Shown here piece by piece: positions 1 through 4,932 of a stretch of 64,000 bases of DNA. Within the stretch, counting starts at the first letter, position 1. Every line of letters begins with the position of its first letter. The notes under the pieces are model-generated. The model did no database searches. It was given only the letters and a program-made list of their open reading frames with translations, and was not told where the DNA came from. Position numbers and translations under genes: made by a program. This stretch comes from a virus: positions 1 to 64,000 of IMG/VR virus record IMGVR_UViG_3300044631_001772, one strand, 5' to 3'.

Positions 1-2
1 TG

Positions 3-206
3 ATGACGGTTGTGATGAGTGAGGAGACCTACGCCATCATTCAGAAGCTGGCAGCGGACCGTATGGATGAACTGCTCAGCGTCTACGATGACTGTGATCA
101 GGTGCCCTATGATGCTCAACGTATCCTGGAAGCGGTGACCCATTTCAGTTCCTGGGACCGTGGGGCAGTTGAGCAACTGGCATACCTGCAACGCCAGATG
201 CCCTGA
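3..206 (+). CDS. small acidic hypothetical protein, start possibly upstream
   Basis: Unrecognised 67-residue acidic protein, predicted mostly helical, with no membrane segment. Codons are GC-rich (GCC, CTG, CGT), as in the next six genes and unlike the rest of the window. Only two bases precede the ATG at 3. The TGATGA context matches the start at 1067, which supports this start, but the promoter and any upstream extension lie outside the window. An in-frame ATG at 15 is an alternative. It is the first visible member of the mini-gene array and is probably an early, host-directed gene; that role is inferred from position only. Confidence 0.55.
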   Translation: MTVVMSEETYAIIQKLAADRMDELLSVYDDCDQVPYDAQRILEAVTHFSSWDRGAVEQLAYLQRQMP

Positions 207-214
207 GCACACCC

Positions 215-232
215 TACAATACTCTCAGTTCA
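215..232 (+). promoter_or_regulatory. -10 box plus conserved initial block, copy 1
   Basis: TACAATACTCTCAGTTCA lies 30 bases (start to start) before the ATG at 245. TACAAT resembles a sigma-70 -10 box, and the following CTCAGTTCA is repeated before other mini-genes. No -35 hexamer is evident 16-18 bases upstream and no SD lies between the block and the ATG. Confidence 0.6.
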
Positions 233-244
233 CAAGCGAACCCG

Positions 245-505
245 ATGGCAACCGCAACCTACCAGACCAACCTGACTGACCGCACCTATAACGGTTGGAC
301 TAATTATGAGACCTGGAATGTTGTGCTCTGGATTGAGAATGATGAGAGCATTTACAACTTCATTCAGGAGAATGAAATCGCCTGCTATGAAGATTTGCTG
401 GAGGCATTCTATGAATTCGGCACTAAAGAGACTCCTGATGGTGTGAAGTGGAACGACCCTAAGATCAACCGCGCTGAGATTAACGGCGACGTGTTCGATT
501 TCTAA
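245..505 (+). CDS. small conserved protein with NYETWNV motif
   Basis: 86-residue acidic protein. Residues 16-30 carry NGWTNYETWNVVLWIEND, a signature I recognise from small proteins of cyanophages and other phages (DUF7249-like; the family name is from memory). Function is unknown. No transmembrane segment or catalytic motif is visible. The start at 245 is fixed by the -10/leader block at 215-232, which recurs at the same spacing before 790. Codon use is GC-rich. Likely transcribed early, possibly together with 565-699. Confidence 0.75.
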   Translation: MATATYQTNLTDRTYNGWTNYETWNVVLWIENDESIYNFIQENEIACYEDLLEAFYEFGTKETPDGVKWNDPKINRAEINGDVFDF

Positions 506-564
506 ACCAATTGGAACGGCAGCGCCCTAAAGACTGCCGCAAACCGTACACTTTCAAATTACAA

Positions 565-699
565 ATGACTCGCGACCTTGCTATCTCCCTGCTGCGTTCT
601 GGCAACGACGGCGACAGCATTCTCCAGATCCTGGAAACAATCGCCTCCGATGATAGTATCAGCAACGCCGAACCTACTTCAGACCCTATCGACTTCTGA
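565..699 (+). CDS. 44-residue hypothetical protein
   Basis: Small acidic protein with a helical core containing RSGNDGDSILQILETI, a pattern seen in short cyanobacterial and cyanophage proteins of unknown function. An upstream in-frame ATG at 511 would add 18 residues of low-quality, basic sequence. I prefer 565, where the acidic helical segment starts. Unlike its neighbours it has no clear copy of the CTCAGTTCA leader, so it may be cotranscribed with 245-505, 59 bases upstream. Confidence 0.5.
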   Translation: MTRDLAISLLRSGNDGDSILQILETIASDDSISNAEPTSDPIDF

Positions 700-759
700 T
701 CATACTGTGCCACTTCGATAGGTGGCACAGCGGAGGGTTCCTCCCTCCCCTTTGCCCCC

Positions 760-777
760 TACAATACTTTCAGTTCA
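760..777 (+). promoter_or_regulatory. -10 box plus conserved initial block, copy 2
   Basis: TACAATACTTTCAGTTCA differs from copies 1 and 4 at one of 18 bases. Its start lies exactly 30 bases before the ATG at 790, the same spacing as copy 1. No SD and no clear -35. Confidence 0.6.
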
Positions 778-789
778 CAAGGCAACCCG

Positions 790-999
790 ATGACCACCGC
801 CACCGCCACCGTCTACGGTGTGTTCACGATGGGCACCGACTACTACGACTCTGAGTTGGTGCTGCACACCCTCTACGCTGACCCTGCCGATGCTGACCGC
901 CTGGCATCCGAACTCCGCGCCATGACGGAGGCAGAGTATGGCTGCCCTGATGAGCCCGTCTACAGCGCGGTGGAGGTTCAGGCGCTGACGGTTCTCTGA
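790..999 (+). CDS. small hypothetical protein of the GC-rich array
   Basis: 69-residue acidic protein. The opening VYGVFTMGTDYYDSELVLHT followed by an Ala/Asp-rich helix suggests a small alpha/beta fold. Similar short proteins (a hydrophobic strand, then a helix rich in DADRLA) occur in phages without known function. The start is set by the leader at 760-777. Strong use of GCC, ACC and GTG separates it from the AT-rich main genome. No catalytic motif or membrane helix. Confidence 0.65.
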   Translation: MTTATATVYGVFTMGTDYYDSELVLHTLYADPADADRLASELRAMTEAEYGCPDEPVYSAVEVQALTVL

Positions 1000-1037
1000 T
1001 TGGCACAAGGGGGGCGCAGACGCCCCCACCGACCCCT

Positions 1038-1055
1038 TATACTGATCTCAGTTCA
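1038..1055 (+). promoter_or_regulatory. -10 box plus conserved initial block, copy 3
   Basis: TATACTGATCTCAGTTCA matches 14 of 18 bases of copy 1, with the CTCAGTTCA part intact. It begins 29 bases before the ATG at 1067. No SD. Confidence 0.5.
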
Positions 1056-1066
1056 AACGACACCTG

Positions 1067-1228
1067 ATGACCCGCTACGACGTGATCTGCCCCTCCGCTC
1101 CCTGGGAGAACACTACCACCGATGCCGACCGCGCATGGGACCTCTGCCTGGACCTCTCTGAGGAGTACGGCTACGCCCAGGTCCGCTGCAACGGGGTGAT
1201 CATCGGAGACTACACTGAGGGGCGCTGA
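1067..1228 (+). CDS. 53-residue hypothetical protein of the GC-rich array
   Basis: Begins MTRYDVICPSAPWENTTT and ends CNGVIIGDYTEGR. It has three cysteines, two acidic stretches and an ADRAWDLCLDLSEEYG helix. The alternation looks like a small alpha/beta domain, resembling short phage proteins of the 'A.A.A.eLseeyGya.Vr.ng' kind. No known function. The start is supported by the array leader at 1038-1055. The stop at 1228 lies 16 bases before the next leader at 1245, showing tight packing of independent transcription units. Confidence 0.6.
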   Translation: MTRYDVICPSAPWENTTTDADRAWDLCLDLSEEYGYAQVRCNGVIIGDYTEGR

Positions 1229-1244
1229 CCCCCCGCTGATCTGC

Positions 1245-1262
1245 TACAATACTCTCAGTTCA
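1245..1262 (+). promoter_or_regulatory. -10 box plus conserved initial block, copy 4
   Basis: TACAATACTCTCAGTTCA is identical to copy 1 over all 18 bases and begins 32 bases before the ATG at 1277. No SD or obvious -35. Confidence 0.6.
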
Positions 1263-1276
1263 ACCGACACCGACCG

Positions 1277-1453
1277 ATGATTCTTTCTCCCGCCACCCGC
1301 CTGCATGATCGCCAGACCGTGTGGGTTGCCCGTAAGAATGACGACACCCCCTTTAACCGCCTGACGACTGAATGGGGCATCCCCGCCACCGTGTACGCTG
1401 CCCAGTTCGCCGAAGTACACGCCGCCGACGTTCGGCAGGCGCAGTGGGGTTGA
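1277..1453 (+). CDS. 58-residue hypothetical protein of the GC-rich array
   Basis: Small protein beginning MILSPATRLHDRQTVWVARK and ending in an Ala/Gln-rich helix (AAQFAEVHAADVRQAQWG). Not recognised. The start is defined by leader copy 4 at 1245. GC-rich codons throughout. The next leader-like block starts 20 bases after the stop. No signal peptide or metal-binding motif. Confidence 0.55.
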   Translation: MILSPATRLHDRQTVWVARKNDDTPFNRLTTEWGIPATVYAAQFAEVHAADVRQAQWG

Positions 1454-1472
1454 CCCCCTGCCGCCGACCCTG

Positions 1473-1488
1473 TAGAATTCTCTCAACC
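1473..1488 (+). promoter_or_regulatory. -10 box plus diverged initial block, copy 5
   Basis: TAGAATTCTCTCAACC keeps the hexamer pattern and CTCTCA but has lost GTTCA. It begins 28 bases before the ATG at 1501. Confidence 0.4.
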
Positions 1489-1500
1489 GCAACCCACCCG

Positions 1501-1710
1501 ATGAACACCCCCACCGTGATGACCGCCGCCGAACTGAATGCTGCCATCGCATCGGGTGCCATGCGCCTGACCCGTCTGCCCCGTCGTGGTCCCCGTAAGG
1601 GCGAAGCGACTGCTAACCGTGTTGGTGGTGGTGGCACCGCGTGGCGCCCTTCTGTTGCTGCGGGTCACGCCAACCGCCACATCCGCAACGGGTCGCCTGC
1701 CCTGCGGTGA
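1501..1710 (+). CDS. 69-residue basic Arg/Gly-rich hypothetical protein
   Basis: Last gene of the GC-rich array. A short Ala-rich helix (about residues 8-20) is followed by a strongly basic, low-complexity tail with PRRGPRKGE (28-36), a GGGG run and many Arg and His. It could bind nucleic acid, inferred from charge only. An in-frame ATG at 1372 would overlap the previous gene in another frame; the leader at 1473 favours 1501. No SD. Confidence 0.5.
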   Translation: MNTPTVMTAAELNAAIASGAMRLTRLPRRGPRKGEATANRVGGGGTAWRPSVAAGHANRHIRNGSPALR

Positions 1711-1901
1711 CCCCATCCCCTGCCCCCTGCGTTCGTTCGTGGGGGGCAGTTCGTTCGTTCGTGATCGACAGTGCCCCGCCGCCGCGCCCGATCGGGGGCG
1801 CCCCCGTGTTATAAAAACGCACCACTACCCTAAGCTATAAACGACCCAGATCGACCTCTAAATATCTCCCTGATTCAAAAATCCCGGAAGAATATATAAA
1901 T
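1711..1901 (+). other. intergenic junction between GC-rich and AT-rich DNA
   Basis: No gene seen. Two GTTCGTTCGT-type tetranucleotide runs (about 1730-1740 and 1750-1763) are followed by the 14-bp palindrome CGGGGGCGCCCCCG at 1793-1806. After this, composition switches to AT-rich within a few tens of bases. The palindrome could be a transcription stop without a U-tract, or a recombination scar; neither is shown. Confidence 0.6.
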
Positions 1902-2102
1902 TTGAAAAAGGTCAATGATAATACAGAAATGAAAAAAAATTCCGGTGATATTTTTGAGTCTCTACAGGTCGATCCAATTTCGGGCGATTATTATTTGATT
2001 ATACCTGAGCAAGTTATCAATGATCTTTCTTGGTACGAGGATACAGAAATTCAAATACATGTAGAGGGCAATGAAGTTATTCTGTCAGAAAGAGTTGATT
2101 GA
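1902..2102 (+). CDS. AbrB/SpoVT-like small regulator, probable
   Basis: 66 residues from a TTG start, or 57 from the ATG at 1929. The core VDPISGDYYLIIPEQVINDL, then W-x-E-D-TEIQIHVEGNEVILSE, resembles the swapped-hairpin AbrB/MazE fold (strand, PxxI/V, helix, strand-G-strand). Such proteins bind DNA as dimers, as transcription regulators or antitoxins. No toxin partner lies next to it, so a regulator is more likely. Neither start has a convincing SD. It is the first gene on the AT-rich side of the boundary. Confidence 0.5.
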   Translation: MKKVNDNTEMKKNSGDIFESLQVDPISGDYYLIIPEQVINDLSWYEDTEIQIHVEGNEVILSERVD

Positions 2103-2121
2103 CAGGTAATACATAATAGAG

Positions 2122-2127
2122 TATGAT
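2122..2127 (+). promoter_or_regulatory. probable -10 box for the glycosyltransferase gene
   Basis: TATGAT followed by ACTGAAGT, 28 bases before the ATG at 2150, with no SD in the leader. The layout is the same as in the GC-rich array and at 57785. Confidence 0.4.
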
Positions 2128-2149
2128 ACTGAAGTAAACAACTTATCTT

Positions 2150-2908
2150 ATGGCTAAAGGATTTACAGTAAAAGCAAAATCGCCAGTGACCGATTCAAAT
2201 GCACCAGAATGGGACTTTGATCTGGCAAAAGAAATGGTGCGGGGAAAATCAATCGTATTCTGCTTACCTGGCAGAGGTGTTTCTTATACCTATCTCAAAA
2301 ACTTTGTACAACTTTGTTTTGATCTTGTACAATCAGGTGCAAGTATTCAAATCTCGCAAGACTATTCATCCATGGTAAACTTTGCAAGATGCAAATGTTT
2401 AGGTGCGAATGTACTGCGTGGACCTGACCAGATTCCTTGGGACGGCAAACTTAAGTATGATTGGCAACTTTGGATTGATTCAGACATCGTTTTCAATACT
2501 GAAAAGTTTTGGCAATTGATTCTAATGGATAAAGACATTGCTGCTGGTTGGTATGCAACTGAAGACGGGCACACGACATCAGTTGCTCATTGGTTAGAAG
2601 AAGATGATTTCAGAAATAATGGTGGAGTGATGAATCATGAAACTGTTGAAAGTATCTCAAAGCGTCGTAAACCATTTACTGTTGATTATACAGGTTTTGG
2701 TTGGCTTCTAATTAAGCATGGTGTTTTTGAAAATTCAGAAATGAAATATCCTTGGTTTGCGCCAAAGATGCAAGTCTTTGAGTCTGGTGAGGTTCAAGAC
2801 ATGTGTGGTGAAGATGTATCGTTCTGTTTAGATGCTAAAGAAGCAGGATTTGAAATCTGGTGCGATCCTCGTATTAGAGTCGGGCACGAGAAGTCAAGAA
2901 TCATTTGA
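2150..2908 (+). CDS. GT-A type glycosyltransferase-like protein
   Basis: 252 residues. WIDSD at 108-112 is a DxD-type motif, which in GT-A glycosyltransferases binds the metal and nucleotide sugar. GEDVSFC (220-226) and the late H246 fit the acid/base and final metal-ligand region of family-2-like enzymes. No membrane helix or signal peptide, so it should act in the host cytoplasm, either on virion proteins or DNA or on host glycans; the acceptor is unknown. Homologues are common in T4-like cyanophages. The C-terminal end runs close to the following 64-residue gene. Confidence 0.7.
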   Translation: MAKGFTVKAKSPVTDSNAPEWDFDLAKEMVRGKSIVFCLPGRGVSYTYLKNFVQLCFDLVQSGASIQISQDYSSMVNFARCKCLGANVLRGPDQIPWDGKLKYDWQLWIDSDIVFNTEKFWQLILMDKDIAAGWYATEDGHTTSVAHWLEEDDFRNNGGVMNHETVESISKRRKPFTVDYTGFGWLLIKHGVFENSEMKYPWFAPKMQVFESGEVQDMCGEDVSFCLDAKEAGFEIWCDPRIRVGHEKSRII

Positions 2909-2912
2909 TAGA

Positions 2913-3107
2913 ATGTCTAACGAATGTTACAATATTCTTTGTAAAGGGCGCAGAATTTATACGTCGCTCACAGAGGAAGAATATTTCAATATAATGGAGG
3001 ACCTGTCGATTGAGTATTATCGGACAGGTTCTCCACAACCTGAAGATCTTGAAACTGAAATTTTATTGGAGAATACAACATGGCTGCAAAATCAAAAGTT
3101 GGATTGA
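2913..3107 (+). CDS. conserved cyanophage 64-residue protein
   Basis: Begins MSNECYNILCKGRRIYTSLT and continues with EEEYFNIMEDLSIEYYRTG, a pattern I recognise in many cyanomyovirus genomes without a function. Acidic, predicted helical. An upstream in-frame ATG at 2832 lies inside the glycosyltransferase gene and would add unrelated sequence, so 2913 is preferred. Its 3' end overlaps the next gene by 28 bases in another frame. Confidence 0.65.
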   Translation: MSNECYNILCKGRRIYTSLTEEEYFNIMEDLSIEYYRTGSPQPEDLETEILLENTTWLQNQKLD

Positions 3108-3235
3108 ATAAGAATAGTTCTTATAATCCAGGTCCTCCTAAAAAGTCTCGTCAGGGATGTGGTAATGGAACTAAATATGCTGCGTCTTCTCGTAACGTAG
3201 CACGTAAAAAGTATCGCGGACAAGGTAAAGGTTAA
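3080..3235 (+). CDS. conserved small basic protein (51 residues)
   Basis: Begins MAAKSKVGLNKNSSYNPGPP, followed by KKSRQGCGNGTKYAA and a Lys/Arg-rich tail ending YRGQGKG. Almost identical short proteins occur in most T4-like cyanophages. Very basic and Gly-rich, so nucleic-acid contact or a virion location is plausible but unproven. An SD-like TTGGAG lies 10 bases upstream inside the preceding gene. The stop overlaps the next start (TAATG at 3233-3237), indicating translational coupling. Confidence 0.75.
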   Translation: MAAKSKVGLNKNSSYNPGPPKKSRQGCGNGTKYAASSRNVARKKYRGQGKG

Positions 3236-3825
3236 TGTATCTAATCGAAGGTGATGAAGAATGGAATCATATTCATTCTGAAGACCTTTGGATCTATAAT
3301 AAATTATTTCTAAGTCGGGTTTTGGGGTATAAATGTGGTCCTGTTGGGACTACAGTTCCTCAACCCGACTTTTATATTGTGCGTCCGATGGTTAATATTT
3401 TGGGAATGGGGCGGTTTGCTCGTAAAGAATGGATTGAAAAGTACACCTGTACATTTCATCCTGGCGAATTTTGGTGTGAGATCTTTGAAGGTGAGCATTT
3501 GAGTGTTGATTTTTATCATCAGACCTCAGAACTCGTTGTATTAGGCACTCGTGACCAAGAGGATCCTTATTATAAGTGGAAGAGATGGGAAAAGATCGAT
3601 AGAAAAATCGTTTTCCCTGATGTATTAAAGAACTTGAAGGGTGATTATGACTGGATTAATTGTGAATTTATTGGTAATCAGTTAATCGAAGTTCATTTTC
3701 GTCGAAATCCAGACTTTCGCTATGATAATTCAGTTGCGATTCCAGTTTGGGATGATGAAAAAGTTGAAAATATGAGATTTATTGAAGACTCTGATTATCT
3801 ACGCAAGGGTTTTTATGTGGAATAA
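3235..3825 (+). CDS. conserved cyanophage hypothetical protein (196 residues)
   Basis: Aromatic-rich protein (many Trp, Tyr and Phe) with segments such as DLWIYNKLFLSR, DFYIVRPMVNILGMGRFARK and FHPGEFWCEIFEGEHLSVDF. A homologue is usual in cyanomyoviruses beside the 51-residue basic protein. The alternating charged/hydrophobic pattern suggests an alpha/beta enzyme or binding fold (an ATP-grasp-like shape is possible), but no catalytic motif can be assigned. Translationally coupled to the gene before it by TAATG. Confidence 0.65.
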   Translation: MYLIEGDEEWNHIHSEDLWIYNKLFLSRVLGYKCGPVGTTVPQPDFYIVRPMVNILGMGRFARKEWIEKYTCTFHPGEFWCEIFEGEHLSVDFYHQTSELVVLGTRDQEDPYYKWKRWEKIDRKIVFPDVLKNLKGDYDWINCEFIGNQLIEVHFRRNPDFRYDNSVAIPVWDDEKVENMRFIEDSDYLRKGFYVE

Positions 3826-3828
3826 ATA
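3821..3828 (+). promoter_or_regulatory. T4-type late promoter AATAAATA
   Basis: AATAAATA overlaps the stop codon of the preceding gene and starts 28 bases before the TTG start of speD. This is the same spacing (27-30) as several other late promoter to start distances in this window. Confidence 0.5.
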
Positions 3829-3848
3829 AATTTTTACTAAAAATTGAG

Positions 3849-4190
3849 TTGAAAAAGATTTCAATGGGGAAACACCTACTTTTAGAGGTGTATGATGTTC
3901 AGTTTGACTTAATCAATGACGTAGAATCTCTACAGAACGTCATGATTAAGGGAATTGAACGTGCAAAGATGACAATCTTGAACACTTTTTCGCATTGTTT
4001 TCTCCCACAAGGGTGTACAGTCGTGATTGCGTTAGCAGAAAGTCATGTTTCTTGTCATACTTGGCCAGAAAATGGGTGTTTGGCAGTCGATGTGTACACT
4101 TGTGGCGAAGGAAACCCACGCTTAATCGCTCTAGAAATTCTCAAATATCTGGATTCAGATAATTATTCTCTTCGGGAAGTCGAACGTTAA
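3849..4190 (+). CDS. speD: S-adenosylmethionine decarboxylase proenzyme
   Basis: 113 residues. The pyruvoyl-dependent enzyme decarboxylates S-adenosylmethionine to supply aminopropyl groups for spermidine. ALAESHVSCHTWPE places the self-cleavage pair E64-S65, His70 and Cys85 with the +5/+20 spacing of the bacterial enzyme (Ser63/His68/Cys83 in the Thermotoga protein). The proenzyme should split before Ser65 to give a small beta chain and a larger alpha chain. The start is TTG at 3849; an ATG at 3864 is possible. Neither has a strong SD. It is a known auxiliary metabolic gene of cyanophages, probably acting in host polyamine supply. Confidence 0.88.
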   Translation: MKKISMGKHLLLEVYDVQFDLINDVESLQNVMIKGIERAKMTILNTFSHCFLPQGCTVVIALAESHVSCHTWPENGCLAVDVYTCGEGNPRLIALEILKYLDSDNYSLREVER

Positions 4191-4228
4191 ATAGAAATAA
4201 GGAGATAGCAACCTCCTTTATAAAAGTT

Positions 4229-4251
4229 CTGTTTTATTTTTAAAACAGGAG
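4229..4251 (+). promoter_or_regulatory. hairpin overlapping the ribosome-binding site
   Basis: CTGTTTTA (4229-4236), loop TTTT, TAAAACAG (4241-4248) form a perfect 8-bp stem. Its 3' arm contains the first bases of the SD AGGAG (4247-4251) of the gene at 4257. A second stem AAGGAG/CTCCTT (4199-4204 with 4213-4218) lies just upstream. Neither is followed by a U-tract, so translational control is likelier than termination. Confidence 0.5.
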
Positions 4252-4256
4252 CTAAA

Positions 4257-4505
4257 ATGTCTAATTTACCAGTAGATAGGGACAAAGACTACATGTATGA
4301 AATGTGGGGCACAAACCAACTAATCACTGATTATGACAATGCACCCAAAAAAAGAGTCATTCAGGAAGTAATGCATGACAGAGCACCAAAACATGACTTC
4401 AGAAAACAAGTCGAGTTGCATGAAAAAATTAGAAATGATGAAGATTATGATGATTGGGATTATGGAACTGAACCAACCTATGGTTCTTCCTGGAAATCAA
4501 CATAA
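4257..4505 (+). CDS. acidic hypothetical protein (82 residues)
   Basis: Very charged protein rich in Asp, with RDKDYMYEMWGTNQLITDYD at residues 8-27 and DYDDWDYGTEPTYGSSW near the end. Not recognised beyond similarity to short cyanophage proteins. It has the clearest SD of the region (AGGAG, 5 bases before ATG), but this SD sits at the edge of a perfect hairpin (4229-4248). The CATAAATA late promoter for gp25 overlaps its stop codon. Confidence 0.6.
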   Translation: MSNLPVDRDKDYMYEMWGTNQLITDYDNAPKKRVIQEVMHDRAPKHDFRKQVELHEKIRNDEDYDDWDYGTEPTYGSSWKST

Positions 4506-4512
4506 ATAAATA
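4501..4512 (+). promoter_or_regulatory. overlapping late promoters before gp25
   Basis: CATAAATA (4501-4508) and AATAAATA (4505-4512) overlap and lie 25-29 bases before the gp25 start. They match the T4 late consensus TATAAATA except for the first base. Confidence 0.6.
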
Positions 4513-4529
4513 AAGAAATTTTATGTCCC

Positions 4530-4931
4530 ATGTCTGTTACAAGGATATCTAGATCGTTTAAAGATATTAGTTTATCCTTTGAACCTCATCCGGTGACAAA
4601 GGATCTTGCTGTTTTGAAAAATGAACGTGCAATTATGCGTTCAATTCGTAACTTAGTTGAAACAATTCCAACAGAAAGATTCTTTAATTCACTTCTTGGA
4701 TCAAACGTTCGTTCAAGTTTATTTGATTTTGTAGATTATGGTACTGCTTCATTGATTAAAGATCAAATTGAGAACACAATTTCAAATTTTGAACCAAGAG
4801 TTAATAATGTTTCAGTTGATGTTAATCCTCTTCCAGATTTAAATCAATTTGATGTGACTGTTGTTTATGACATTATTGGACAAGAACTTCCCACACAAGA
4901 CTATTCGTTCATTTTAGAGGCAGCAAGATAA
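4530..4931 (+). CDS. 25: baseplate wedge subunit gp25
   Basis: 133 residues, the length of T4 gp25 (132). It belongs to the gp25/lysozyme-like baseplate wedge family, which links the sheath and wedge in contractile tails. SRSFKDISLSFEPHPVTKDL near the N-terminus, NERAIMRSIRNLVETIPTER and the end VTVVYDIIG fit the family. First gene of the baseplate operon, directly after a doubled late promoter. gp6 starts one base after its stop codon. Confidence 0.92.
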   Translation: MSVTRISRSFKDISLSFEPHPVTKDLAVLKNERAIMRSIRNLVETIPTERFFNSLLGSNVRSSLFDFVDYGTASLIKDQIENTISNFEPRVNNVSVDVNPLPDLNQFDVTVVYDIIGQELPTQDYSFILEAAR

Positions 4932-4932
4932 A

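Noticed and set aside
1793-1806. GC palindrome considered as a definite terminator
   Set aside because: No T-run follows, so only a tentative note was made in the intergenic entry.
775-1840. Several overlapping open frames on both strands in the GC-rich part, including 1586-1840 and 1372-1500
   Set aside because: High GC removes stop codons by chance. Only frames starting 28-32 bases after the repeated -10 block (or with other support) were kept.
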